Source: Rhizomicrobium sp. (lineage in GTDB: Bacteria; Pseudomonadota; Alphaproteobacteria; Micropepsales; Micropepsaceae). Taken from it: DNA of 64,000 nucleotides. How positions within the stretch are numbered: the stretch's first letter is position 1; every line of letters starts with the position of its first letter. The stretch covers positions 1,229,241 to 1,293,240 of the forward strand of contig JBBCHM010000002.1 in assembly GCA_037200045.1 (NCBI GenBank). The letters run 5' to 3'. Made by a program: the position numbers and the translations under genes. This document shows positions 8,242 to 16,444 of the stretch, piece by piece. The notes beneath the pieces are model-generated. The model saw only the letters and a list, made by a program, of their open reading frames with translations, was not told the origin of the DNA and did not search any database.

Positions 8242-9707
8242 GCGCGGGTCTCCAGCGGAATGAGATGCTGGCCGAGCAGCCGGCCGAAGGTCAGCGCCGG
8301 GGTCACCATCATGCCCCCACACGCCGCCTTGCCCATGGTCTGGCTCGAACCGAGCAATTCGCCCGCCGCATAAAGATTTGGAACAGGGCTGCCGTCGCGA
8401 CGGATCACCCGCAGGCCCGCATCGACCGCGAGACCGAGCGCGCTCGAGATCGAGCTCGCCTGCATGCGGATTGCATAGAAGGGCGGCGTCGAAATCGGCG
8501 CGGGGCGATGGACGCGGCCGAGGAAATCGTTCCCCGTCCGAACGCCGTAATTGTAGCCTTCCACCGCCGCGGCAAGGTCTTGCGCGCCGATGCCGGCGCA
8601 CACCGCAAGCGCGTCGAGCGAGCCGGCGCTCAGGAATGCCGGGCCGCCGCGCGCGAAGGCCTCGCGCATCTGCTCGCGCGTCCAGCCCACGACGATCGGC
8701 GGCGCGCGGTCCAGGATCGCCTGGTCGAAGACGATCCAGTAGCGGTAGCCCGGCTGCTGCAGCAGCGACATCTCGCGGGCATCGACGCTTTCGATATCCT
8801 CGCGGATAAAGCGTGCGCCGTTCACGTTGACGTAGATTTCCCAGGGCTGGCGCCGCTCCGGGAAATGCTCGACGCGGCCGATGGCCTTGGCGGGAAATTC
8901 GTCGGTATCGAACAGGGTGCCGAAATTGATGAAGATGTTTTCCGCGCCGCGGACATAGCCGCCGACCGACTGGCCGAGACCGAGCCCGGCACCGCGCCCA
9001 TAGGGATAAGGTCCGGCATTGAATTGCGGATAGCCGTTCAGCTCTTCGAACAGCGCCGGATTGGCCGCGTAGCCGCCGCAGGCCAGTACGACGAAGCGGC
9101 CCGAAAATTCGTGTTCGTCGCCGTCGCGATCGCGCGCGCGGACGCCTGTCACGGCGCCATCCGGCGAGGTGAGAAGTCCGGTGGCCTCGTGTTCGAGCCG
9201 CAGCGTGATCTTTCCGGCGGCGACCGCGCGCTCCACCAGCGGCACCAGCACGTCCTTGATGCTGAGCGCGCCCTTTTCGCCCCAATAGTAGCGCGGCACG
9301 CTGTAGGGCTCGTGGCCGAAACCCTTCACCGGATGCTCCGGCAGCGGCGCGAAGCCCTGATCGAGCAGCCAGTCGAAGGTCTGCGCCGCGTTGGTCACCG
9401 CCAGGCGCACGAGATCGGGATTTGCGGTGCCGCGGCTGATCCGCATCACGTCGTCGAAATGGAGCTGCGGCGAATCCGCGATCCCGCGCTCGGCTTGCAG
9501 GCGCGTTCCGGCGGCGCTCATCTGTCCGGTCGCCACCCACAGCGAGCCGCCGATCGCCGGCGCGTGGTCGAGCAGAAGCACGCGCGCGCCCCGCTCCGCC
9601 GCGAACAGGGCCGTCGGCATGCCGGCCGAGCCGGCGCCGACGACGATCAGATCGAAGGGCGCGCCGTTGGGCGCCGCGCCGCCGGCATTGTGTTGCTGTC
9701 CGGCCAT
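8238..9707 (-). CDS. FAD-dependent oxidoreductase, fumarate reductase/3-ketosteroid dehydrogenase type
   Basis: This protein of about 489 residues opens with a dinucleotide-binding motif, DLIVVGAGSAGMPTALFAAERGARVLLLD, typical of the FrdA/KstD flavoprotein superfamily. The C-terminal end NLYAAGELLGSSQTMGKAACGGM is the usual closing FAD-binding segment. The capping region lies between them (PHEX-type GFGHEPYSVPRYYWG). Family members desaturate or reduce a C-C bond next to a carbonyl. An ATG at 9707 and a GTG at 9716 are both possible starts; neither has an ideal Shine-Dalgarno sequence. It heads an operon with the GHH hydrolase and the GST, and its promoter region contains a GTTCC-N7-GGAAC palindrome. 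Confidence 0.9.
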   Translation of the reverse strand: MAGQQHNAGGAAPNGAPFDLIVVGAGSAGMPTALFAAERGARVLLLDHAPAIGGSLWVATGQMSAAGTRLQAERGIADSPQLHFDDVMRISRGTANPDLVRLAVTNAAQTFDWLLDQGFAPLPEHPVKGFGHEPYSVPRYYWGEKGALSIKDVLVPLVERAVAAGKITLRLEHEATGLLTSPDGAVTGVRARDRDGDEHEFSGRFVVLACGGYAANPALFEELNGYPQFNAGPYPYGRGAGLGLGQSVGGYVRGAENIFINFGTLFDTDEFPAKAIGRVEHFPERRQPWEIYVNVNGARFIREDIESVDAREMSLLQQPGYRYWIVFDQAILDRAPPIVVGWTREQMREAFARGGPAFLSAGSLDALAVCAGIGAQDLAAAVEGYNYGVRTGNDFLGRVHRPAPISTPPFYAIRMQASSISSALGLAVDAGLRVIRRDGSPVPNLYAAGELLGSSQTMGKAACGGMMVTPALTFGRLLGQHLIPLETRA

Positions 9708-9728
9708 GAACTCCACTCAGCCGCTGCC

Positions 9729-9753
9729 GTTCCGAATATCGGAACAGCGTTCC
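9729..9753. promoter_or_regulatory. palindromic operator, copy A (GTTCC-N7-GGAAC)
   Basis: GTTCCGAATATCGGAAC is a perfect 7+7 inverted repeat with a 3-bp spacer, followed by a further GTTCC half-site and CATGACA. It lies in the divergent interval between the flavoprotein gene and the GHH hydrolase gene at 9880. An almost identical arrangement occurs at 14315. Size and symmetry suit an IclR-type dimer, and an IclR gene lies nearby at 10835. The link to that protein is inferred. Confidence 0.65.
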
Positions 9754-9879
9754 ATGACAACAACACTAGGTTTGCGAAATTCGCGCCGTCAAGCGATGAT
9801 GCCGCAAAATGTTCTAGTATTATATCAATTCCCGCCGCGCGAATCGGCGCAGGGCCGGGAGCGAACGGAAGGGATTGCG

Positions 9880-10830
9880 ATGCGGCTGGGATTTGCCAGG
9901 AATTTGCCGGCCACGGGCGGTATCGCCGCCCTTCTTATCGCGCTCTCGAGCATCGCGCCGGCGGCCGCGGTTCCGTCCTGCGATCCGGCTGCCGCGCAGA
10001 GCACGGCCTGGATCGGCAATGGCGTGCTGGCGGGCGGCAAGGGTTATGTCGCGACGCCGATGGGCCAGGTGCATTACCGCCTGATCGGCCCCTCCGGCGC
10101 GCCGGTCATCCTGCTGCTGCACCAGACGCCGTGGTCGCTGATCGAGTTCGCCGGGGTGCAGGAATGCCTCGCCGCGCGAAATATCCGCTCGCTGGCGGTC
10201 GATACGCCGGGCTACGGCATGTCCGATCCGCCGGCCGGAGCGCCGACGATCGCGGACTATGCCGACAACCTCATTCCCGTGCTCGATGCCCTCAAATTCG
10301 AGCGCGTCGTCGTCGCCGGCCATCACACCGGCGCGGCGATCGCCGCCGCGCTGGCGGCGCGCCATCCCGACCGCGTGGCGGGCGTCATCCTGCATGGCAC
10401 GCCGCTTTACACCGACGCCGAGCGTGCCCAGCGGCTGTCCGCGCCGGAACAATCCTTCGAGCTTAAACCCGATGGCAGCCATCTCTCGGATTACTTCCGC
10501 TACATCAAGCCTTATGCGGGCGGCGAGCCGCATGCGTTTGTCTCGACCAATTGGTCGGTGCTCAACCGTTATCAGGCGGGCGTCAACGACATCGCCCACA
10601 TCGCCGTCTTCCGCAACGACATGGCGCGCGACCTCGCGGCGATCCGCGTGCCGGTGCTCGTCCTGTCGGATGCGCTGGATTCGCTGCACGCGATGGACCT
10701 GCGCGCGGCCAAGCTCTATCCGGCTTTCCGCTATCGTCAGTTCTCGGACGGCACGGCGCATATGATGATGGGCCACCCCGATCTGTGGGCCGCCATGGCG
10801 GCGGACTTCATGGCGAGCGTCAAACGATAG
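9880..10830 (+). CDS. exported alpha/beta-hydrolase-fold protein with His at the nucleophile elbow
   Basis: The 316-residue protein begins with a signal-peptide-like segment (LPATGGIAALLIALSSIAPAAA), so it is probably periplasmic. The fold follows: LLLHQTPWSLIEF, DTPGYGMSDPP, and the elbow VVAGHHTGAAIAA. The Ser of G-x-S-x-G is replaced by His, as in the cytoplasmic paralogue at 7417. Here the acid (SDALDSLHA) and the final His (GTAHMMMGHPDLW) remain. GGAAGGGA supports the ATG at 9880. It is divergent from the flavoprotein operon, sharing its operator region, and converges with the IclR gene four bases away. Confidence 0.9.
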   Translation: MRLGFARNLPATGGIAALLIALSSIAPAAAVPSCDPAAAQSTAWIGNGVLAGGKGYVATPMGQVHYRLIGPSGAPVILLLHQTPWSLIEFAGVQECLAARNIRSLAVDTPGYGMSDPPAGAPTIADYADNLIPVLDALKFERVVVAGHHTGAAIAAALAARHPDRVAGVILHGTPLYTDAERAQRLSAPEQSFELKPDGSHLSDYFRYIKPYAGGEPHAFVSTNWSVLNRYQAGVNDIAHIAVFRNDMARDLAAIRVPVLVLSDALDSLHAMDLRAAKLYPAFRYRQFSDGTAHMMMGHPDLWAAMAADFMASVKR

Positions 10831-10834
10831 GCCG

Positions 10835-11596
10835 TCAGGCGACGTCGGCTTGCTGTTCGGACGGGGCGCCCAGCGCATGGGAGGCCTCCCGCGCCGCGTG
10901 GCGGACGCTGTCGCTCAGCCTTTGCCGGCTGGCCGCGGTGAAGCGGAGCGACGGCAAGGTCAGGCCGATGGCCGCGGCGAGCTGACCGTCGGCATTCCAG
11001 ATCGGCGCGGAGATGCCGCAGACATCCGGCTCCCATTCGCCGCGATTGACGGCGATGCCGCGCTGGCGCACGGCGGTGGCTTCGCGGCGGATCGCCGCCT
11101 TGTCCGTCATCGTGCGCTGCGTGAAGCGGCGGCGCGGCGCCTCCAGCACCGCCGCCAGCGCCGGCGGATGGAAGGCCATGAAGATCTTGCCGGCGGACAC
11201 ACAATGGGCCGGGGCGCGCCCGCCGATCTCCGCATAGGCGCGGATCGAATGCACGCCCTCGGCCTTGTCGATGTAGCAGATCTCCAGGCCATCGAAGATC
11301 GCCAGATGCACCGTCTCCAGCGTGGATTGCGCCAGCCGGTCCATGATCGGGCGCACCACGCGGCGCAAATCAAGACGCTCGATAACGCGGCTGCCCAGAT
11401 GCCAGACCCTGAGCGTGGCAGCGTACTGACCCTCGCGATTGGCGGCATAGCCGAGCTGCACGAGGGTCTGCAGATAGCGGTGCGTGCTGCTCTTGGTCGT
11501 GCGCGCCTGGCGCGCCAGATCGGAGACGCCGAGCGGACGGTCCGCCGCGGACAGGATTTCGAGGAGCGCCATCCCCCTGGCGAGCGTCTGATCCAT
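10835..11596 (-). CDS. IclR-family transcriptional regulator
   Basis: The protein has 253 residues. An N-terminal winged helix (ALLEILSAADRPLGVSDLARQARTTKSSTHRYLQTL) precedes a GAF-like effector domain with AHCVSAGKIFMAFHPP and VCGISAPIWNADGQLAAAIGLTLP, both characteristic of IclR proteins. IclR regulators control aromatic, glyoxylate and multidrug operons, often from palindromes of 15-17 bp. The two GTTCC-N7-GGAAC sites at 9729 and 14315 flank this gene's neighbourhood and are its best candidate targets. Confidence 0.95.
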   Translation of the reverse strand: MDQTLARGMALLEILSAADRPLGVSDLARQARTTKSSTHRYLQTLVQLGYAANREGQYAATLRVWHLGSRVIERLDLRRVVRPIMDRLAQSTLETVHLAIFDGLEICYIDKAEGVHSIRAYAEIGGRAPAHCVSAGKIFMAFHPPALAAVLEAPRRRFTQRTMTDKAAIRREATAVRQRGIAVNRGEWEPDVCGISAPIWNADGQLAAAIGLTLPSLRFTAASRQRLSDSVRHAAREASHALGAPSEQQADVA

Positions 11597-11689
11597 TGTG
11601 TCTCACTTCGGCTGGGCGGGACGGCGGGCAGGAATCGAGATGGGCGAAACGGCTGATGGAATCACTATAGGTGCGCGCCGACACCGGCT

Positions 11690-13024
11690 TCAACCCGCCC
11701 CGGCGGCCACCGCGTCCATTGCTGTGACCGCCTGCTGGTAGTGGCGCAGTCCGAGCGCCACGAGAGCGATCGACGGGATGCCGACGATCAGCACGAAGCA
11801 GGACAACACGACGCCGATCGAGCGCGGATCGCCCGTCGCGTCGATCGCGAGACCGATCAGCGGCGGCGCCAGCAGGGGGCCGACGACGGTGATCACCGTG
11901 GTGAACAGCGCGACCGACTGGCCGCGCATTTCGCCGGGCGTGATCAGCGTCAGCGCCGCCGGGCCGGCCGCGGTGGCGATCGCCTTGCCGACGAAGGCCA
12001 AGAACATGATCGCGACCGCCACCATGGCGTTCGACATGACGGGATAGAGCGCGCTGGTCGGGATCGCGATCAACAGGCCGAGCAGCAGCGTGCGCATCGC
12101 GCCGTCATGGCCGTTCTTGCCGAGGGCGCGCGAGCACCACACCGCCGCGACCGTTCCGATCGGACCGGCGATGAAATAGAACACACCCGTCGCGGTGCCG
12201 ATGGCGGCGATATGCCAGCCCCAGACCCGTTCGAACAGCGGCACGTTCCACAGCGTCAGCGTGCTGAGCGCGAAATTGCAACTCGACCCCAGGAACAGCA
12301 CGGCGAAACCGCGCCATTGCGTTTTCATGTAGCGCAGGACGGCGAGCGGCGTGGCGCCCCCTGCCCCGCGGTTCGAGGTTTCGGTGCGCGGCGGCTCGCG
12401 GACGGTCAACATCGCCGCGGCGAACACGATGCCCGGCAGGCCGACCAGCAGGAACGCCGCCTGCCAGGACTGGAAGGGACCGATCCCCCAGAGGTGGAAC
12501 GTGCTCAAGCCCTGGAGCCAGCCGACCAGATGGCCGCCGATGAGAAACGCCAGGCCCGCGCCGAGATAGGTGCCGGCCATGTAGATGCTGATCGGACGCG
12601 CGCGGCTCTTGCGGTCGAAATAATCGCTGATCAGCGACAGCGAGCCCGGCGTCACCACCGCTTCGCCGAGGCCCAACCCCAGGCGCAGCAGGAGCAGCGG
12701 CACGAAAGTCGCCACGAAGGCCGCCGCGCTCGTCATGCCGCACCAGCACACGATGCCCGCGATCAACAGCCATTTGCGGCTGGCGCGGTCGGCGTACCAG
12801 CCGAGCGGGATCACCACGATCATGTTGAAGAGCGAGAAGGCCGGGCCGAGCAGCAATCCGACCTGGAAGTCGGACAGATGCATCGCGTGCTTGATCGGCT
12901 CGATGACGAGCGAGAGGATGTACCGGTCGAAATAGGAGAGGATGTAGACAAGCAGCAGCAGAGAGACGACGTACCACTTGTAAAGAGAACTGCTCGAATC
13001 CGGACGCAAAGCCACACCCCTCAT
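11690..13024 (-). CDS. MFS transporter
   Basis: The 444-residue membrane protein has 12 predicted helices. The first loop carries GWYADRASRKWLL, the MFS motif A (GxxaDRxGRR type). Helix 1 begins YKWYVVSLLLLVYILSYFDRYIL, as in the Spinster/phthalate-permease-like branch, whose members move organic anions and aromatic acids. It sits between the IclR gene and the methyltransferase gene in the same orientation as both. It is therefore the likely inner-membrane importer of the pathway, working behind the TonB receptors. The start ATG at 13024 has only a weak Shine-Dalgarno sequence. Confidence 0.93.
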   Translation of the reverse strand: MRGVALRPDSSSSLYKWYVVSLLLLVYILSYFDRYILSLVIEPIKHAMHLSDFQVGLLLGPAFSLFNMIVVIPLGWYADRASRKWLLIAGIVCWCGMTSAAAFVATFVPLLLLRLGLGLGEAVVTPGSLSLISDYFDRKSRARPISIYMAGTYLGAGLAFLIGGHLVGWLQGLSTFHLWGIGPFQSWQAAFLLVGLPGIVFAAAMLTVREPPRTETSNRGAGGATPLAVLRYMKTQWRGFAVLFLGSSCNFALSTLTLWNVPLFERVWGWHIAAIGTATGVFYFIAGPIGTVAAVWCSRALGKNGHDGAMRTLLLGLLIAIPTSALYPVMSNAMVAVAIMFLAFVGKAIATAAGPAALTLITPGEMRGQSVALFTTVITVVGPLLAPPLIGLAIDATGDPRSIGVVLSCFVLIVGIPSIALVALGLRHYQQAVTAMDAVAAGAG

Positions 13025-13071
13025 TCCGGATCGGCCCGACCCGGTTTCGCGAAATCACATGCCTGGAGCGG

Positions 13072-14283
13072 TCAAGCGGGCTTGCGGCTGCCGAACACGT
13101 ACCAGCCGCCCTTGCCGTGCATCGGCCGGCCCGGCTCGTCCCAGGCGAAGGCCTGGGCGCGGTCGGGATAGGCGCCGATGTCGGGCAGGATCATGGCGAA
13201 GGAATTCTTCGGATCGAACCCCGCCGCCGCGCACAGCGCGACCGGATCCTCGGCGCGGAAGGCCGCGTAATAGGGCTCGTTGTTGTTCTGCGTGTCCCAA
13301 TTCCAGAAATAGTCCTCCCACGGATCGACGAGGCCGGTGGCCGGAAGTTCCTGGTGGACCATGAGGCCGCCGGGCGCGAGCAGCCGGTTGCATTCCGCCA
13401 GCACCTTGCGCGTCGCCTTCACCGAGATCTCGTGGAAGAAAAAGCTCGAGACGATCAGGTCGAAATGGCCGTCCGGGAAATCCATCGCCTCGGCGTTCTG
13501 CTGGCTGAAATGGATCGGCACGCCTTCATGTTCGGCGACCGCGTGGCCATAGCGCAGCAGCGGCGCGCCGACATCGACGCCATGGGCCTCGACACCAGGA
13601 AAGGCCTCCAGATAGGGGATCAGATTCTTGCCCGAGCTGGTGCCGATATCGAGCATCCGCCGCGGCTTGAAATCGGGATAGGTCGCCTTGATCCAGCGGC
13701 TGATCACCCGCGCCACGCCTCCCCAGGCGCGGTGGTTCATATTGGCGGTGAAGACGCGCGAGCCCAGGCTGACGACCGCACCCTGGGCGACATCGTCCTC
13801 GACATATTCGGTGTGGAAGCAGCCCGGGGTCAGATGGACATCCAGCGCGCTGACATAGCGCGGAATCTCAAGATCGGGCGCGAGGCGCACCGACCCGCCG
13901 GCCGGATTGCGCGCCTGGGCCGCGCGCGCCACATCGATCATCTGCGGCAGAGCGCGCTCGATCGGCGCCTGGACCGACAGATAGCACATCTCCTGCGCGT
14001 TGTAGCGGACCGTGCTGTAGAAGCGGTAGGAATCGCGCCCGGTCATCGCCGCATCGATCTCGCGCGCTGTCTTGGGCACAGCGTCCTTCGCTTCCAGCGC
14101 CGGCTTCACATTCTCCGCGTAGTCCGTCTCGGTCGCATCGGCCATGTCGCGAATGGCGTGGCGGCGCAGCGCGCTGCAGAAACGCTGGCGCGCGAACTCG
14201 TCAAACGTCGGATGCGCCAGGCTTTCGATATCGGGGATGGCGTCGTTGCGGCCACCCATGGTCATGCGCAGTGCATTCGACAT
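13072..14283 (-). CDS. class I SAM-dependent methyltransferase
   Basis: The 403-residue protein has a long helical N-terminal part of about 200 residues, then a Rossmann methyltransferase core. Motif I is MLDIGTSSGKNL, followed by GVDVGAPLL as the acidic loop, FPDGHFDLIVSSFFFHEI, and LLAPGGLMVHQELP after motif III. The N-terminal extension may dictate the substrate; no family name can be assigned with certainty. GGGAG precedes the ATG. Its promoter region holds copy B of the island operator. It could add a methyl group, or in reverse take part in demethylation of a methoxylated substrate. Confidence 0.9.
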   Translation of the reverse strand: MSNALRMTMGGRNDAIPDIESLAHPTFDEFARQRFCSALRRHAIRDMADATETDYAENVKPALEAKDAVPKTAREIDAAMTGRDSYRFYSTVRYNAQEMCYLSVQAPIERALPQMIDVARAAQARNPAGGSVRLAPDLEIPRYVSALDVHLTPGCFHTEYVEDDVAQGAVVSLGSRVFTANMNHRAWGGVARVISRWIKATYPDFKPRRMLDIGTSSGKNLIPYLEAFPGVEAHGVDVGAPLLRYGHAVAEHEGVPIHFSQQNAEAMDFPDGHFDLIVSSFFFHEISVKATRKVLAECNRLLAPGGLMVHQELPATGLVDPWEDYFWNWDTQNNNEPYYAAFRAEDPVALCAAAGFDPKNSFAMILPDIGAYPDRAQAFAWDEPGRPMHGKGGWYVFGSRKPA

Positions 14284-14314
14284 CGATCACTCCCGCCGCG
14301 AAGGCATTCCAACC

Positions 14315-14339
14315 GTTCCAGCATTCGGAACGACGCTCC
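14315..14339. promoter_or_regulatory. palindromic operator, copy B (GTTCC-N7-GGAAC)
   Basis: GTTCCAGCATTCGGAAC has the same 5-7-5 layout as the site at 9729. It is also followed by a third half-site (GCTCC) and CATG-GACA-like bases. It lies between the divergent methyltransferase and FAD monooxygenase genes, as copy A lies between a divergent pair. Confidence 0.65.
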
Positions 14340-14483
14340 ATGTGACAAAGCGTTGCGTCGCCCTCTGCTCCGCGCGCTCTGCATTTCCACGGTCATTGTC
14401 AGCCGCCATGGCACGCCAGAATCCGTTTGCGCATTCCAATAGACCTATATCTAATACAAATGCGCGGACGAGGGAAGCGATCT

Positions 14484-15680
14484 TTGGCACCGGAAAATCA
14501 AGTCATCATCGTCGGTGCCGGACCGGTCGGCTTGATGGCGGCGCTTTCGCTGCATCGCCGCGGCATTCCGTTCGTGCTGCTCGAAGCCGAGACGGCGCTG
14601 GCCGAGGATCTGCGCGCCTCGACCTTCCATCCGCCGACGCTCGACATGCTCGACGACTTCGACCTGGCGGCGCCGCTGATCGCCATGGGCCTGAAGACGC
14701 CGACCTGGCAGATCCGGCTGCACGAAACCCATGAGCGCGCGGAGTTCGATCTTGCCGCGATCGCCGATCTGACACGCCATCCTTACCGCCTGCAATGCGA
14801 GCAGTCGAAACTGTGCCGGCTGGCGATGGATCGCCTGATCGGCCTGGGCGCCGACATCCGCATGGGCACGCGGCTCGAAACCGTCGCGCAGGACGACGAC
14901 GGCGTGCGCATCACCGCCCGCGCCGCCACGGGAGAGCCGGTGACGCTGACCGGCCGTTTCCTGATCGGCGCCGACGGCGCGCGCAGCGCGGTGCGCGAAC
15001 AGGCCGGGATGACGCTGGAGGGAAAGACCTATCCCGAGGTGACGGTGCTGGCGACCACGCCGTTCCCATTCCAGGACCACCTGCCGCATCTGTCCAACGT
15101 CAATTATGTGTGGAAGGAGACCGGCACTTTCAGCCTGCTGCGGCTGCCGGCGATCTGGCGCTGCAGCCTCTATCCCGATCCCGGCGAAACCGTCGAGCAG
15201 GGAATGGAGCGCGACAGCATCGAACGCAAGCTGCAGGTCGTTGTGCCCAATCCCGCCGGCTATGAGGTGCTGGAGATCCGCGCCTATCGCATCCATATGC
15301 GTATCGCCGACGATTTCCGCGCCGGGCGCGTGCTTCTGGCCGGCGACGCCGCCCACCTCAACTCGCCCTCCGGCGGCATGGGGATGAATGGCGGCATCCA
15401 CGATGCGCTGGAACTGACCGCGACCTTGGCGCAGGTGTGGAACGGCGCGCCGCTCGCGCTGCTCGACCGCTACACCAGGCGGCGCCGGCCGGTCGCCGAG
15501 GCCGATATTCTCATCCAGGCGGATCGCAACCGGGCTCGCATGCAGGAGCGCGATCACGGCAAGCGGCGCGACATGCTGCGCGCCTTGCAGCAGACGGTGG
15601 CCGATCCGGCAGCCAGCCGGGACTATCTGATGCGCTCCTCCATGATCGCCGGACTGCAACGCGCGGCGGCGATCGCATGA
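14484..15680 (+). CDS. FAD-dependent aromatic-type monooxygenase
   Basis: This protein of about 398 residues belongs to the p-hydroxybenzoate-hydroxylase/PheA-TfdB group. It has VIIVGAGPVGLMAALSLHRRG (GxGxxG), RFLIGADGARSAVREQAG (DG motif) and GRVLLAGDAAHLNSPSGGMGMNGGIHDA (GD motif and ribitol-binding end). These enzymes hydroxylate activated rings using NAD(P)H and O2. I chose the TTG at 14484 because GAGGGA lies eight bases upstream and the Rossmann strand starts six residues later. An ATG at 14460 is the alternative but lacks a ribosome site. Its stop overlaps the next start (ATGA). It opens a four-gene operon. Confidence 0.9.
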   Translation: MAPENQVIIVGAGPVGLMAALSLHRRGIPFVLLEAETALAEDLRASTFHPPTLDMLDDFDLAAPLIAMGLKTPTWQIRLHETHERAEFDLAAIADLTRHPYRLQCEQSKLCRLAMDRLIGLGADIRMGTRLETVAQDDDGVRITARAATGEPVTLTGRFLIGADGARSAVREQAGMTLEGKTYPEVTVLATTPFPFQDHLPHLSNVNYVWKETGTFSLLRLPAIWRCSLYPDPGETVEQGMERDSIERKLQVVVPNPAGYEVLEIRAYRIHMRIADDFRAGRVLLAGDAAHLNSPSGGMGMNGGIHDALELTATLAQVWNGAPLALLDRYTRRRRPVAEADILIQADRNRARMQERDHGKRRDMLRALQQTVADPAASRDYLMRSSMIAGLQRAAAIA

Positions 15681-16444
15681 CCAGGGGCGCCTACGATTAC
15701 GGCAAGGCAGGCGTTGTCGGAATCGGCACGCCGCAGGCCAATCCGACCGTCGAGGCGGAAATGGCGATCCTCCTGCCGCCCTCCGTCGCCTGCGCGACCG
15801 TCCGCCTCACCAGCCCGATCGCCGATCCCCTGATGAGGCTGGCCGCCTATCTCGAGGGCATCGAGGAGTACCTCGCGCGCTTCGACGCGCTGAAGCCCGA
15901 TGTGTTCGGCTTCGGCTGCACCGCCTCGTCCTATCTGGTCGGCGAAGAGGCGCAAATCGTCGCCGCCGCCGAGCGCCGCTTCGGCTATCCGATCGTCACG
16001 GCGACGGCGGCCATCGCGGAGCAACTGACGCGGCTGCGCGCCCGGCGCATCGCGCTCATCACGCCCTACCCGCCCGCCCTGTCGCACGCCGCCGCCAGTT
16101 TCTGGACCCAAAGCGGATTTGACGTCGCCGAGACGATCCGGATCGAGACCGGCAGCGCCGACACCCGCAGCATCTATGCGCTGGGAAGCGCCGACGCGCG
16201 CAAGGCGCTCGACCGGCTCAAGGACGCGTCCGTCGACGCGATCCTTCTGAGCGGGACCGGCATGCCGACCCTGCCGGTGCTCGCCTCGCCGCCGCCCGGT
16301 CCGCCGCTTCTGTCCTCGAACTATTGCCTGGCCGCGAGCCTATGCCAGCGGCTCGGCCTCGGCGGCGAGCCGGACTTCGAACGCTGGCGCGCGCGCTGTG
16401 CCGCCGCCACCACGCCCCATGCCAACCAACCGGGAATATCCTGA
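15677..16444 (+). CDS. Asp/Glu racemase superfamily protein (maleate isomerase/arylmalonate decarboxylase-like)
   Basis: The 255-residue protein shows the two-lobed fold. VGIGTPQANPTVEAEM at the start is typical of maleate cis-trans isomerase relatives, and FGFGCTASSYLVGEE holds the first catalytic Cys. The second lobe reads LLSGTGMPTLP where two-Cys members have Cys, so only one active-site Cys remains. Maleate isomerase uses both Cys; arylmalonate decarboxylase uses one, but in the second lobe. The start overlaps the monooxygenase stop and the stop is directly followed by the aldehyde dehydrogenase start, so all three are co-translated. It probably acts on a dicarboxylic ring-cleavage product. 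Confidence 0.88.
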   Translation: MTRGAYDYGKAGVVGIGTPQANPTVEAEMAILLPPSVACATVRLTSPIADPLMRLAAYLEGIEEYLARFDALKPDVFGFGCTASSYLVGEEAQIVAAAERRFGYPIVTATAAIAEQLTRLRARRIALITPYPPALSHAAASFWTQSGFDVAETIRIETGSADTRSIYALGSADARKALDRLKDASVDAILLSGTGMPTLPVLASPPPGPPLLSSNYCLAASLCQRLGLGGEPDFERWRARCAAATTPHANQPGIS

